41,042 bases of DNA from Exiguobacterium qingdaonense (GCF_018617855.1 NZ_JACSKY010000016.1:1-41042); one strand, 5' to 3'; shown: positions 1 to 8,904, counted from the first letter of the stretch. Notes: a model not told the origin generated them from the letters alone. Numbers and translations are program-made.

Positions 1-75
1 AGGTCGCGATGCGGCTCCGGGATTGCCTGCGGAAAGCGTGGGCGCCGGAAAGGCGAGCGATATGATTCATGTTAG
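1..75 (+). other. Possible 3' end of a truncated gene (perhaps tnpB)
   Basis: All three forward frames are open at the left edge. Frame 1 stops at 73-75, frame 3 at 63-65, and frame 2 runs on through the hairpin that follows. The short reading in frame 1 contains a GIACGKRG-like stretch. Basic, glycine-rich tails of this kind occur after the last RuvC motif of some IS200/IS605 TnpB proteins. A hairpin terminator follows directly, as expected at a gene end. The stretch is too short to name with confidence. The link to tnpB rests mainly on the clear tnpB 5' part at the other end of the window. Confidence 0.25.
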
Positions 76-86
76 TCAACAGCCTG

Positions 87-122
87 AAAACTCGGTCCCT
101 TTGAGGGGACCGAGTTTTTTTT
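87..122. terminator. Bidirectional intrinsic terminator
   Basis: A 9-bp stem CTCGGTCCC/GGGACCGAG (91-99 with 106-114) is extended by AAAA/TTTT and followed by a run of eight T on the plus strand. It lies immediately after the stop codon (121-123) of the minus-strand gene, so it can end transcription from both sides. Confidence 0.8.
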
Positions 123-423
123 ACATCGATGCTGCGATTAACCATACACGTACGATGAATGGGACTAGAACCAGGACAAACATCGCATTTCGCATCCACC
201 TGTTTCGATTCCAATAATACGCCATCAATACGAATGGATGGAGTGCGACCAGCTCGTACGGATTGAACCAAAACCAAGTAATGACGAGCACGATCAAAAA
301 GTAAAGCACAGACCTTTCTTTTGACGTCCGATATTCACGCCACATGTCATACGCCCCCTTGAAGAAGGCAATAAATGTCGCGATCCAAAATACGATGACA
401 ATCACCAGATCAAAACTAAACAA
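121..423 (-). CDS. Small membrane protein, unrecognised
   Basis: About 100 residues, almost entirely hydrophobic and aromatic. A first membrane segment lies near residues 5-22, a charged loop (DMWREYRTSKER) follows, then two or three more segments. No family was recognised. The start is uncertain: a GTG at 435 has no usable ribosome site, while a TTG at 423 sits about 8 nt after AAAGGTGG, so TTG is preferred. The gene starts just after the stop of the upstream membrane gene at 439 and is probably cotranscribed with it. The shared terminator lies at its end. Confidence 0.55.
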   Translation of the reverse strand: MFSFDLVIVIVFWIATFIAFFKGAYDMWREYRTSKERSVLYFLIVLVITWFWFNPYELVALHPFVLMAYYWNRNRWMRNAMFVLVLVPFIVRVWLIAASM

Positions 424-438
424 CTGTGTAACCACCTT

Positions 439-993
439 TTAAGAAGCATTTTCTACATAAAAACCGCCCCAATAAATATGACGGTACGTAAACTCTTTTC
501 CACTCTCTACAGTAATCACAATCTCATCTTCCGTCAATACGAGGACGTGAACCGGCACCTCACCTTGACGTAACATCGGACTAAATAGTTGAAACTGCTT
601 GTTCAACCATTTTCGTTCTGAGAAGTTTTGATAATGATGGAGAGCAACTAATGGGTGACTCAAGTATGCCACACTCATAATCGCGATTGCGACCGGGGGT
701 GCCCCGATTTCAATCAAAAAGGAGAAGACGAGAACAAGTGATAAGACTGCATAGCCGAACTCTACTAATTCCATGAGAGAAGCACGGCTAGCAATCACGT
801 ATTGGATTACACGAAACATGAGATACAACATGACGCTTGAGATTAAATAGTCAGTGAGCGGTGATTGTCGAAGTGATACGTCCATATAAAACAAAAAAGG
901 TAATAGAAGAACCAGTTTCCACAAATGTAAGGCGAGGTAAAACAATGTTTGATCGATGAAACGACGATTGTGAACGAGCCGTTGCATATCCAT
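439..993 (-). CDS. Membrane protein with soluble C-terminal tail, unrecognised
   Basis: 184 residues. Four predicted membrane segments lie near residues 16-37, 48-68, 78-95 and 98-115, followed by a soluble tail of about 60 residues ending in GFYVENAS. The ATG at 993 is chosen over the GTG at 1002 because GGAGG lies 8 nt upstream of the ATG, while the GTG is nearly in contact with it. It is the first gene of a tight pair with the small membrane protein downstream. No catalytic motif was seen and no function can be given. Confidence 0.65.
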   Translation of the reverse strand: MDMQRLVHNRRFIDQTLFYLALHLWKLVLLLPFLFYMDVSLRQSPLTDYLISSVMLYLMFRVIQYVIASRASLMELVEFGYAVLSLVLVFSFLIEIGAPPVAIAIMSVAYLSHPLVALHHYQNFSERKWLNKQFQLFSPMLRQGEVPVHVLVLTEDEIVITVESGKEFTYRHIYWGGFYVENAS

Positions 994-1064
994 GTTTCCC
1001 ACCTCCGCTAAGATGATGTGACCTTATGTTACCATTCCCTATTCTTATAAATGATAACGAGCAT

Positions 1065-1895
1065 TTACACGTCTAGAGTATTTTTCTGTTTCATCTCAAT
1101 CAAAGTCGCATTTAAGAGTCCCCCGAGCAAGATGACAGAGGCCGCCAAATAAAACCAGATCAACAGGACGATAAATGCACCGAGTTGTCCATAAAACTGT
1201 TCATAGTTTGCAAACTGGGAGTAGTAACTGAATACATTAGATACGACTAAAATACCGATTGTCGCGAATGCCGCACCAGACCAACTATTATTGAAAGTGC
1301 CGGGTGAGCTCGGGAGCCACTTATACACGAAGACGAACACAGTGAATAGAATGATCGACCCTACAATCCATCTGAAGTAAAACCAAATCTGGGCGTAGGT
1401 TGTGACGATTTCATCGATAAAGAGGATATACGAAGACACTTCGCGAAGTGCCGTCTCGATCACAGGTACGAGTAAGGAGAACGGAAGAACGAACATAAGC
1501 GCCAACGTGATCGCAATATCCTGCAACACCCCTCTCCAAAATGCTTTGTTTCGGACAGCTCGGTATGCATCGTTTAAAGCCCGAACCAATGACTGTACAG
1601 CAATAGAAGAAATCCAGAGTGCCGGTATGATACTGAATGATGCCAATTTCAATGTTGAGTTGTCAAAGATCGCCTCGATGTTTCCTTCTAACAGTCGATA
1701 ACTCGCCTCGGGCATGATGAGTGACAACGCCTGAATCACATCCCCGCTCGTAAACGGTAAGAAGCCAACAATCCCTAACACAAATAATAAAAATGGGAAC
1801 GTCGATAAGATAAAGTAATAAGCTAACATGGCCGCCTGGTCAAAAAAACGTTCTGAGAAAAAACGCTTGACGGTTGTAACAAGAACTTGTTTCAT
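1065..1895 (-). CDS. YihY/BrkB family membrane protein
   Basis: 276 residues, the usual size for the YihY/virulence-factor BrkB family (once misnamed RNase BN). The N-terminal stretch FFDQAAMLAYYFILSTFPFL and the later GAFIVLLIWFYLAASVILLG match the family pattern of about six membrane segments. The family role is unsettled; transport or envelope functions have been proposed. The ATG follows an AGAAGGT ribosome site. It is separated from the flanking minus-strand genes by about 65 and 100 nt, so it may have its own promoter. Confidence 0.85.
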   Translation of the reverse strand: MKQVLVTTVKRFFSERFFDQAAMLAYYFILSTFPFLLFVLGIVGFLPFTSGDVIQALSLIMPEASYRLLEGNIEAIFDNSTLKLASFSIIPALWISSIAVQSLVRALNDAYRAVRNKAFWRGVLQDIAITLALMFVLPFSLLVPVIETALREVSSYILFIDEIVTTYAQIWFYFRWIVGSIILFTVFVFVYKWLPSSPGTFNNSWSGAAFATIGILVVSNVFSYYSQFANYEQFYGQLGAFIVLLIWFYLAASVILLGGLLNATLIEMKQKNTLDV

Positions 1896-1954
1896 GGTTA
1901 TTCGCTACCTTCTTTTTATAAAGTAAATACGGTATTTGAAATATATTATAGAAA

Positions 1955-1984
1955 ATGAGAAAGAAATCCCCGAATCTCGAGGAT
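1955..1984 (-). terminator. Probable terminator of the AGCS symporter gene
   Basis: An 8-bp stem (1966-1973 with 1977-1984, one G-U pair, 3-nt loop) lies just after the symporter stop. On the minus strand it is followed by a T-rich but interrupted tract, so termination may be partial. Confidence 0.5.
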
Positions 1985-1997
1985 CTCTCTTATAAAA

Positions 1998-3416
1998 TCA
2001 ACTGATGTCTTCTTTCTTAGACTCCCACGCTTCGATATGTTCTTTCCCAGGGAGGTCGACACCTTCTTTATAAAACGTCGGATCTTTTCCGTCTCTTTTT
2101 TGAGACACATAATCGTCAAGCAGTATTTTGGCGACCTTACTCAAACGGAAGATGGCATACATGTTAACCAGTGCCATCAGCCCCATAAAAATATCAGCGA
2201 TTGACCAGACGAGTCCTGCCGAGCGCACTGAACCGAACATGACCATCGCGACGACCGCGATTCGATAGATGATTAAATATCTCTTCTTTTCCGAGATGAA
2301 CTCGATATTCGTCTCTCCATAATAGTAATTGGCCAAAATCGAACTAAAGGCGAAAAGAAGAATCGCAACGGTCATAAGTGTCGTCGCAATCGGACCGATT
2401 CCGACGAGAAGCGCCTCTTGGGCAAGCTCGATCCCTTGGAACGAATCAGAGCCCTCCACGCCTGAAATCAAGACGATCATCGCCGTCGCCGTGCAGATGA
2501 ACAGCGTATCGACAAACACACTGAGCGATTGAATCAAACCTTGTTTGACAGGGTGGCTCACTTCAGCCGTAGCGGCCGCATTCGGCGCCGAGCCCATCCC
2601 CGCTTCGTTCGAGAACAACCCTCTCCGAATACCTTGAAGAACGGCTGCCCCGACTGCACCTCCGAACAATTGCTGGAAACTAAGGACTCCCTCTGAAAAA
2701 ATGGCCGAGAAGACTTGTGGCACGACATCGAGATTTGTGATGACGACCCAGATCGCTAATAAAATATATCCTCCGGCCATGACCGGTACAATGATTCCTG
2801 ACAAAGTCGAGATAGAACGAATCCCTCCAAAGATGACGATCGCCGTTACGATAGAGAGGATTAAGCCGACCCAAACCGTGTTGACCTCGAACACATTGTT
2901 GACAGACAGCGCAATCGTGTTCGCCTGTACCGAGTTAAAGGCAAAACCGAAGGCGAAAGTGATCAAAATCGCGAACACGATCCCAAGCCATCGTTCGCCG
3001 AGCGCCCGTTCAATATAGTAAGCCGGCCCTCCCCGCCACGCTTTGCCGTCATGTACTTTATACACTTGGGCGAGCGTGCTTTCGACGAATGCCGATGCTG
3101 CTCCAATCAATGCGATGAGCCACATCCAAAAGACGGCACCCGGACCGCCTAATGCGATCGCCGTCGATACGCCGGCGATGTTCCCGGTACCGACCCGAGC
3201 CGCCGTACCGATTGCAAATGCCTGAAATGAAGAAACTTGTCCCTTTTCATGTTTGAGCCCTTTCACAAACAAGAGTTTGAACATTTCAGGTAGAAAGCGA
3301 AATTGGACGAAGCCCATTCGGATTGTAAAAAAGAGTCCTCCTGCGATCAATACGAAGATGAGAAGATAGGACCATAAATAGTCGTTGATTTGCATAATCC
3401 ATTCACGCGCATCCAT
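1998..3416 (-). CDS. AGCS-family sodium:alanine/glycine symporter
   Basis: 472 residues, normal for alanine-or-glycine:cation symporters (AGCS). The family hallmark GTGNIAGVSTAIALGGPGA lies near residues 76-94, and a second conserved block GLFSNEAGMGSAPNAAA is visible in the middle. Around ten hydrophobic segments span the protein, and the C-terminus is charged and cytosolic. By family it imports a small neutral amino acid with Na+; the exact substrate cannot be read from sequence. The ATG follows a strong AAAGGAGG site. It appears to be a single-gene transcription unit ending in a weak hairpin. Confidence 0.9.
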   Translation of the reverse strand: MDAREWIMQINDYLWSYLLIFVLIAGGLFFTIRMGFVQFRFLPEMFKLLFVKGLKHEKGQVSSFQAFAIGTAARVGTGNIAGVSTAIALGGPGAVFWMWLIALIGAASAFVESTLAQVYKVHDGKAWRGGPAYYIERALGERWLGIVFAILITFAFGFAFNSVQANTIALSVNNVFEVNTVWVGLILSIVTAIVIFGGIRSISTLSGIIVPVMAGGYILLAIWVVITNLDVVPQVFSAIFSEGVLSFQQLFGGAVGAAVLQGIRRGLFSNEAGMGSAPNAAATAEVSHPVKQGLIQSLSVFVDTLFICTATAMIVLISGVEGSDSFQGIELAQEALLVGIGPIATTLMTVAILLFAFSSILANYYYGETNIEFISEKKRYLIIYRIAVVAMVMFGSVRSAGLVWSIADIFMGLMALVNMYAIFRLSKVAKILLDDYVSQKRDGKDPTFYKEGVDLPGKEHIEAWESKKEDIS

Positions 3417-3477
3417 AGTAAACGCCTCCTTTTAACGGTTTTTACCCACTCTCATTTTGACGGAAACTGCGTCTTTC

Positions 3478-4377
3478 CTACACGTTCTTCAGAATTTCTT
3501 CACAGAGGCGATGCGTCTCGAGACTGTCTTCAGCCGTGATCGAATCGCTTCGCTCCCCGCGAAGCAACCGCACGAACTCGTCCACCATATCGATGAATCC
3601 TCGCCGTTTCAAGTTCGACTCCCACGGGTCAAGCGACCATTCCTTCATCCCGTCTCGTCCATAGTCAATGATTCGTTCGACGTCCCGGGTGACCCGTTTC
3701 AAGGTCGGGGACATGACTTCCATCACCTCTTCGGTACAACCGTTATCACGGTTCATCCACCCGACCGCTTCGATTCCACCTGCAGTGAAATGAATCATCA
3801 CTTGTTTCAGCACATCCCCCTCAAATCGCGGTGTAACGCGTAACCGGTCGACAGGCTGAAGGTCGGTCAAATAACGAAGCGTATCGACGACATGCACGAA
3901 ATCTTCGATGACGAACTCGCGAAGCGTCGCCGGTTTATATGTTCTGTTTTTTTGGATGAACACCATATTCTTCTGCTCGACCTGTTTAAGAGCCTGTGTC
4001 GCAGTGGCGAATCGTCGATTGAACCCGGTGACGAGATGGACGCCTTTCTCTTTAGCGAGTGTAACGAGTCGTTCCGTCTCATCGAGGGTGAACGTGATCG
4101 GTTTGTCGATGAAGACATGTTTGCCTTGCCGTAGACAATACTCGGCTTGCTCAAAGTGAGCTGATGTCGTCGAATGGATCATGACGGCATCAATTCCTGT
4201 CATCGGCACATCGTCAATATTCCTGTAACCTCCATGGAAACGATATGTCGTCACCATATCATCCAACTTCTGCTCGTCGCTCGAGACGAGGTATACGTTC
4301 ACGTCTTTCAATCCGGAGTAAACCGGGAGATACGCTTTTTTGGCGACGTCACCGATGCCTACTACTAAAATATTCAA
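3478..4377 (-). CDS. Gfo/Idh/MocA family oxidoreductase
   Basis: 299 residues from a TTG start at 4377, chosen because GGAGGA lies 9 nt upstream and the protein then begins directly with the Rossmann strand MNILVVGIGDVAKK. The GxGxxA nucleotide-binding motif is at residues 7-12. The family EKP motif appears as DKP at residues 91-93 (GKHVFIDKPIT), a conservative change. The Gfo/Idh/MocA C-terminal domain follows. These NAD(P)-dependent enzymes oxidise or reduce sugars, inositols and related polyols; the substrate is unknown. A hairpin at 4404-4428 separates it from the small gene upstream. Confidence 0.85.
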   Translation of the reverse strand: MNILVVGIGDVAKKAYLPVYSGLKDVNVYLVSSDEQKLDDMVTTYRFHGGYRNIDDVPMTGIDAVMIHSTTSAHFEQAEYCLRQGKHVFIDKPITFTLDETERLVTLAKEKGVHLVTGFNRRFATATQALKQVEQKNMVFIQKNRTYKPATLREFVIEDFVHVVDTLRYLTDLQPVDRLRVTPRFEGDVLKQVMIHFTAGGIEAVGWMNRDNGCTEEVMEVMSPTLKRVTRDVERIIDYGRDGMKEWSLDPWESNLKRRGFIDMVDEFVRLLRGERSDSITAEDSLETHRLCEEILKNV

Positions 4378-4403
4378 CTTGTCCACTCCTCCAGTCATAT
4401 GTA

Positions 4404-4428
4404 GAAAACCCGAAGCGACTGCCTCGGG
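4404..4428 (-). terminator. Short terminator between two minus-strand genes
   Basis: CCCGA (4409-4413) pairs with TCGGG (4424-4428), with a mismatch and a further GC pair inside. TTTT follows on the minus strand. It lies just past the stop of the 60-residue gene. Confidence 0.5.
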
Positions 4429-4429
4429 C

Positions 4430-4612
4430 TCACGTAATGGATACAATCTCAAAACTTGTGATCGGCTCACGGATCGCGTCTGATACAATTTGATAGGCCG
4501 CGTTCAACTCTTCTTGATTGTCTAGGTTCGGTACCCGGTCCATCTCCACCTCGACCGTCCGGGTGTTCTGTTCTTTCGCATGTAATTGATATTCGACGGT
4601 ATACTTCTCCAT
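4430..4612 (-). CDS. Small acidic protein, unrecognised
   Basis: 60 residues, soluble, with alternating polar/hydrophobic residues at the start (MEKYTVEYQLHAKEQ) and a helical second half, suggesting a small alpha/beta fold. A strong ribosome site AGAGGGGGG lies 7 nt before the ATG, which supports real translation. It precedes the Gfo/Idh/MocA gene on the same strand but a hairpin lies between them. No family was recognised. Confidence 0.6.
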   Translation of the reverse strand: MEKYTVEYQLHAKEQNTRTVEVEMDRVPNLDNQEELNAAYQIVSDAIREPITSFEIVSIT

Positions 4613-4694
4613 CTATGTCCCCCCTCTGCTTTTACATATGTTAAGTATAACCTGTTCAATCCAGATCGAAACCATTGCAAACGTATATGCTAGC

Positions 4695-4724
4695 TAAAAA
4701 ATGACCGCTCGCTTGAACGGTCAT
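4695..4724 (-). terminator. Terminator of the THUMP methyltransferase gene
   Basis: ATGACCG (4701-4707) pairs with CGGTCAT (4718-4724). Six T follow on the minus strand. It lies just downstream of the gene's stop codon. Confidence 0.85.
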
Positions 4725-4730
4725 CGTGTG

Positions 4731-5894
4731 TTATTCAGGTTTTTGTGTCGCTTCACGATCTGGTCGTGGACGACGTTTACCGAAGTATTGATAATATTGT
4801 GTCTCAATGTTTCCATTGTACAGCTTCCGACGTTTCGTCGCCGGACGACCATATGCCTTCTCAAACTCTTCATAGCTCGTCAGCATGTAAACGCTATATC
4901 CTGGATATTTCGCATATTGCGCCCCGATCCGCTCGTATAAGTCGATGATTTCTTCTTCTGATTGAAGACGTTCCCCGTAAGGAGGGTTCCCGATGATGAC
5001 CCCGTACTCTTCCTTCGGCTTCAACGCGGCCGCGTCACTATGCACGAATGTGATCGCATCGCGCACATCGGCGAGCTCCGCATTATCCTTAGCGAGCTTC
5101 ACCATACGTGGGTCGAGGTCGATCCCGTATATTTTTAGCGGTTTATCCCACTCCGCCTTCTCGTTCGCTTCATTCATTGCCGCATACCAGGCTTTCTTCG
5201 GGATGCACGTCCATTCCTGAGCGAAGTACTCACGGTTTATTCCCGGTGCGATATTCCGTCCGATCATCGCCGCCTCGATTGCGAGCGTCCCAGAACCCGT
5301 GAACACATCATAAAACGGCATGTCCGGGCGCCAATTCGTCAACTGAATCATCGCTGCTGCCATCGTCTCCTTGAGCGGTGCCTGTGAATGAAGTTCACGG
5401 TACCCTCGACGATGGAGCGGTCCTGACGTGTCGATGGTGATGGTCGCCACATCTTTCAAGAGCGCGACTTCGATCGGGAACTTGGCGCCTGACTTCGGCA
5501 ACCATTCCCCTCCTTTATGATAGCCGCGTTGCATCGCTTCGACGATCGCTTTTTCCGTGATTTTCTGACAGTCGCGAATCGAGAACAGTTTTGATTTGAC
5601 CGAGCGACCGTCGACTGTGAACGCCGCGTCCCACGGCATGAGTTCCGTCCATGGCAACGCGACCACACCGTCAAATAGTTCTGTGAACGTCGTCGCCTTG
5701 AACTCGGCAACGACAAGCTTCACCCGATCCGCTGTCCGTAACCACATGTTCAGACGCGGAATGTCCTCCATTTCCGCATCGATATAAATCCGTCCGTTCT
5801 CAACCTCACACGTGTAACCTAAATCTCTGACTTCCTTTGCCACGAGCGCCTCGATTCCCATCGCAGCCGTCGCAATCAGTTTACGTTTTGCCAT
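4731..5894 (-). CDS. ypsC: THUMP-domain rRNA guanine-N2 methyltransferase (YpsC/RlmL-like)
   Basis: 387 residues. An N-terminal THUMP-type RNA-binding region (about 1-160) is followed by a Rossmann-fold methyltransferase with the SAM-binding stretch DVFTGSGTLAIEAA and the catalytic motif IIGNPPYGERL. NPPY is typical of enzymes that methylate exocyclic amino groups such as guanine N2. Homologues of RlmL modify 23S rRNA; exact site specificity here is inferred. The position directly downstream of rnpB matches the ypsC locus of Bacillus. The ATG follows AAGGAAGG. Some rnpB read-through past the hairpin at 5954-5991 could reach this gene. Confidence 0.88.
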   Translation of the reverse strand: MAKRKLIATAAMGIEALVAKEVRDLGYTCEVENGRIYIDAEMEDIPRLNMWLRTADRVKLVVAEFKATTFTELFDGVVALPWTELMPWDAAFTVDGRSVKSKLFSIRDCQKITEKAIVEAMQRGYHKGGEWLPKSGAKFPIEVALLKDVATITIDTSGPLHRRGYRELHSQAPLKETMAAAMIQLTNWRPDMPFYDVFTGSGTLAIEAAMIGRNIAPGINREYFAQEWTCIPKKAWYAAMNEANEKAEWDKPLKIYGIDLDPRMVKLAKDNAELADVRDAITFVHSDAAALKPKEEYGVIIGNPPYGERLQSEEEIIDLYERIGAQYAKYPGYSVYMLTSYEEFEKAYGRPATKRRKLYNGNIETQYYQYFGKRRPRPDREATQKPE

Positions 5895-5953
5895 TTGATC
5901 ATCGCCTTCCTTCTACGTGTATTCTTTCATTTGTGTAGGTTCTAAAAAGTTCA

Positions 5954-5991
5954 TGAAAAAAGGAGTTCAAGTATATGTGCTTGAACTCCTT
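5954..5991 (-). terminator. rnpB terminator
   Basis: A perfect 12-bp stem (5960-5971 with 5980-5991) with an 8-nt loop is followed by six T on the minus strand, about 10 nt beyond the rnpB 3' end. Confidence 0.9.
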
Positions 5992-6000
5992 GTCGTTGTC

Positions 6001-6402
6001 AGTTGAGACTATGTTGTCCTGTAAGCCATGTTCTGTACTCCGGTGCTCATAGCGGTCTCCCTGGCACGATGGAGTGACAATCATCTATCTGCGCACATCG
6101 GCGCCCTCCGTCCCGTTCGATTCCGGTTCGGAAGTTCCCCTACCATAGTTTGGGTTTCTCGCTCGTGGGGTTTACCTCGTTCCACTCTGAACGTTTCCGA
6201 TCAGACTCCGTCACTGTGGCACTTTCAAGAAGCGTACACCATATCCGAGGACTTAGGTGTTTCTTCTGCCGTCAACTTGCGTTGCCTACACTTATCGTTT
6301 CGTGTAGCACGATCACTACAGCCATCACAGGCTGTGCGAGCATGGACTTTCCTCAAAGCTTACGCCCCGCGATTGTCCAGACCTCATAGTCACTTCAACT
6401 AT
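6001..6402 (-). ncRNA. rnpB: RNase P RNA, Bacillus type (class B)
   Basis: The catalytic RNA of ribonuclease P, which matures tRNA 5' ends. On the minus strand the 5' region carries GAGGAAAGTCCATGCTCGCA, the middle carries AGTGCCACAGTGACG, GTGGAACG and GGTAAACCCC, and the 3' region carries ATGGCTTACA, all universal or class-B signatures. The P1 helix closes the molecule: GACTATG near 6385-6391 pairs with CATAGTC near 6007-6013, with a further GTTGA/TCAAC pairing. The length of about 400 nt matches class B. Exact ends are estimated from P1 and the promoter. Reading frames inside this stretch are spurious. Confidence 0.96.
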
Positions 6403-6429
6403 TGTAGCGGAATTTTCAATCGTTGACAA
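6401..6429 (-). promoter_or_regulatory. rnpB promoter
   Basis: On the minus strand TTGTCA (6424-6429) and TACAAT (6401-6406) are separated by exactly 17 bp, close to the sigma-A consensus. This places the RNA start near 6395, overlapping the first bases of the P1 helix, so the mature 5' end is probably slightly inside 6402. Confidence 0.8.
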
Positions 6430-6504
6430 CTGAATTTCGAAACTTGATTTTATGTACAGTCAGCGCTAAAATAAGGCGTGTTCAATGAATAAGGAGGGAT
6501 TTTG

Positions 6505-6909
6505 ATGCATCAGGATGCAAAAAACGGTTGGATTCAACGCCTGACCTATGTAATAGAAATCGATGACATTAAAGTGCTCCACCCGAACAACGGCGTGTTC
6601 GCCTTCTACCGAAATAATCGTCTCGTCCGTGGGTTTGAACCGTTCGATATTAAAGGACCGAACGAACTCTCTAAGCGATCATATCATTTTGACCATCATA
6701 ATTTAGCTCATCTCGAAGAGCGCTTCCCGGATGCGATTCCAGCGTTTAACGATACAGTCGAAACGCGTCGCGCATGGAGCGACCGTGTACGTGTCGGTTT
6801 GTGTGAGATCATCCGAGATGGGAAACTTAGTTTTGAGCATATTGACGATCAAGGCAACGTATTAGAAGCGAGTATTCGCTGGTGCGGTGAAGCCATCACC
6901 ATCGATTGA
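6505..6909 (+). CDS. Soluble protein, unrecognised
   Basis: 134 residues with an ATG 6 nt after AAGGAGGG; a TTG one codon earlier is less well placed. The sequence is rich in aromatic and charged residues (FAFYRNNRLVRGFEPFDIKG, later RVRVGLCEIIRDGKL) and looks like a compact alpha/beta fold. There is no signal peptide or membrane segment. It ends in a bidirectional terminator shared with the convergent subtilase gene. No family was recognised. Confidence 0.65.
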   Translation: MHQDAKNGWIQRLTYVIEIDDIKVLHPNNGVFAFYRNNRLVRGFEPFDIKGPNELSKRSYHFDHHNLAHLEERFPDAIPAFNDTVETRRAWSDRVRVGLCEIIRDGKLSFEHIDDQGNVLEASIRWCGEAITID

Positions 6910-6911
6910 AT

Positions 6912-6950
6912 AAAACTAGCCGTCTCTCCACCCGGAGTAGACGGCTTTTA
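6912..6950. terminator. Bidirectional terminator
   Basis: AGCCGTCT (6918-6925) pairs with AGACGGCT (6939-6946), with an inner CTCC/GGAG stem. AAAA and TTTT flank the two sides. It separates the convergent genes ending at 6909 and 6953. Confidence 0.8.
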
Positions 6951-6952
6951 GA

Positions 6953-8401
6953 TTACAATTTTTCAGTGTCCGGCTGCTCTTCTTCGACGACTGGCGGTTC
7001 AAACGATGTCGTCACCACTTTTTCATGAAGGTCCGTCGGTTTTAGCATGACGGTCAGCTTTTGTGACGTGTCCCCTCTTACCGGGAATGTCCCTGCGATG
7101 TGAAGAGCCTCATACATGACTTTCCCTTCCGAATCGAGTACCGTGACGGTTCCTTTTCGGGTCGTACGAATCGAGAACGTCCCTTCGTCTTTCGGCTCGA
7201 CGGATACACTCGTCTTCAACGTATTGACATATTCAATCGTCCGACTCGTATAACGCTTATGTTTCCCGTCCGTCACTTGACCGATAATCCGATACTGTCC
7301 GCTCGGCAACCAGTCCCCGTTCGAGTACATCGTGAACAGCCGACTCGGCGACAGCGTCTTGATTTTTTTGTTCCCTTGATAGAGTGCGAACGATGCTTTT
7401 AGGTTCGGATGATTCATGACACTCAGCTTCACATCTTTGACGTATCGACTTTCCCATACCGATGGGGAAGAGATGTGAATCGGGCGGGCGGTCGCATTTA
7501 GCAAACTCATCACATTCAATTCCGTATACGTTTTACCGGACTTCCGTGGCATCGTTGAAATCAATTCATCAATCTCACGGGGTGACAAGTAAGGGTTGAT
7601 CGATTTGACGAGCGCGAGACTCGCCGTGACCATCGGTGCCGCCATCGATGTGCCGTCCATATAGACAAAGCGGTTATTCACACCTAGTGACAAAATATTC
7701 ACTCCGGGCGCAACGATTTTTACGTTTTCGTCCATATTGCTAAAGCTCGCTACACGTTGCCGGGAGTCAATCGCACCGACTGCGATCACTTCTTTCATGT
7801 TTGCCGGGAACGATGTTGTGCTTTTCCCGTTATTTCCCGATGATGCGACAACGACGACCCCTTTCGCTCTTGCCTCTTTGACCGACTTGGCCAACCGATC
7901 GTCATAATCTTTCCCACCAAGCGACAGATTGATAATGTTTGCCCCTTTGGCAACTGCCGTATCGACAGCCTTCGCGACAGTCCATGAGTCGGTATACTTT
8001 GAATTCTGTCCATAAAATACATTGTAAAAATGATAGCGAACATTCGGCGCGAGTCCGGCGATGCCGAATCGGTTATGTTTCCCGGCCATGATCCCGGCAG
8101 TGTGTGTACCATGAAAGTCCGCACTGTACGGCCCCTTCATCGAATTGACGACACGAGGCACGTTCTTTAAATCTGTATGGTTCCGGTCGGCAGATGAATC
8201 AATGAGCGCCACGACGATATCGGAGGCGCCTCTCGTCTTACTCCAAGCCAAGTCTGTTCCGATTTGATTCACGTAATATTGACTCGTGACTCGAGGTTCC
8301 GAGACGACATAACCGTGTTTTTCGAGGACGACAGGCTTTGCTGCGTCCACTCCCGCAGGTAATAGCAGCGCAATCGCTGTTAAAAGGGCAATTTTTTTCA
8401 T
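6953..8401 (-). CDS. Secreted S8 family serine protease (subtilase)
   Basis: 482 residues. A signal peptide (MKKIALLTAIALLLPAGVDA, about 1-20) directs export. The catalytic set is complete: Asp68 in ALIDSSADRNHTDL, His97 in DFHGTHTAG, oxyanion Asn190 in VASSGNNG and Ser252 in GTSMAAP. No long I9 propeptide is obvious: only about 30 residues separate the signal peptide from the catalytic domain. A C-terminal extension of about 180 residues looks beta-rich and ends in an acidic tail (EEEQPDTEKL), perhaps a wall- or substrate-interacting part. The target is unknown. The ATG follows a GGAGCGGAAAG site. Confidence 0.93.
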   Translation of the reverse strand: MKKIALLTAIALLLPAGVDAAKPVVLEKHGYVVSEPRVTSQYYVNQIGTDLAWSKTRGASDIVVALIDSSADRNHTDLKNVPRVVNSMKGPYSADFHGTHTAGIMAGKHNRFGIAGLAPNVRYHFYNVFYGQNSKYTDSWTVAKAVDTAVAKGANIINLSLGGKDYDDRLAKSVKEARAKGVVVVASSGNNGKSTTSFPANMKEVIAVGAIDSRQRVASFSNMDENVKIVAPGVNILSLGVNNRFVYMDGTSMAAPMVTASLALVKSINPYLSPREIDELISTMPRKSGKTYTELNVMSLLNATARPIHISSPSVWESRYVKDVKLSVMNHPNLKASFALYQGNKKIKTLSPSRLFTMYSNGDWLPSGQYRIIGQVTDGKHKRYTSRTIEYVNTLKTSVSVEPKDEGTFSIRTTRKGTVTVLDSEGKVMYEALHIAGTFPVRGDTSQKLTVMLKPTDLHEKVVTTSFEPPVVEEEQPDTEKL

Positions 8402-8496
8402 TCTTTCCGCTCCATCCCAAACTATTAAAGTAAGCTTATTATCTCAAACTTTGGATTGGATTCCCCTTTTTTTCAAATAAAAAGCTGACGATAAAT

Positions 8497-8904
8497 TTAC
8501 CAATAGCTCGGTTCATCCGGATGCAACATCTCAAACTCGATAATCCTTCCGATGGTCAAGTACGTATAATAACGTGCCAGCTCCACCCGATTCGGGTCGG
8601 GACGGAACCCTTCTAAATCTTCTCCAAGTGGAGACCCGTCAATGGTCTCAAACTGCTGACAAAAAAAAGACTCTGTTTCGGCATCCCAAACGATTTGGTC
8701 TCCGATGTACCCACTTCCGAAGCGAATGTAATCGATGACGGACGGGACGACCACCTCGGCTGGTAGACGTTCACTCATCCGACCGACAAGTTCGTATCTT
8801 AAGCGCTCTGCTTGCTCGGCTTCATCAAGGGAAGCACACTTCAATACTTCTTTATTGATTTCAATCAATACTACATAATCCCCCGGCTCGATGGAGAGCT
8901 TCAT
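8497..8904 (-). CDS. Acidic cytosolic protein, unrecognised
   Basis: 135 residues, acidic, without membrane segments. The N-terminus (MKLSIEPGDYVVLIEIN) looks like beta strands, followed by a helix rich in Glu and Arg (DEAEQAERLRYELVGRM) and a C-terminal region with aromatic residues (ARYYTYLTIGRIIEFEML). A GAGG ribosome site precedes the ATG. It is divergent from the gene starting at 9074. No terminator was seen in the 95 nt before the subtilase gene, but that gap is AT-rich. No family was recognised. Confidence 0.6.
   Translation of the reverse strand: MKLSIEPGDYVVLIEINKEVLKCASLDEAEQAERLRYELVGRMSERLPAEVVVPSVIDYIRFGSGYIGDQIVWDAETESFFCQQFETIDGSPLGEDLEGFRPDPNRVELARYYTYLTIGRIIEFEMLHPDEPSYW

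Noticed and set aside
23-217. Forward open frame running through the first terminator
   Set aside because: It reads through a strong hairpin and most of a convergent membrane gene and has no ribosome site.
6028-6426. Forward open frames within rnpB
   Set aside because: The stretch is RNase P RNA on the other strand; the frames are accidental.
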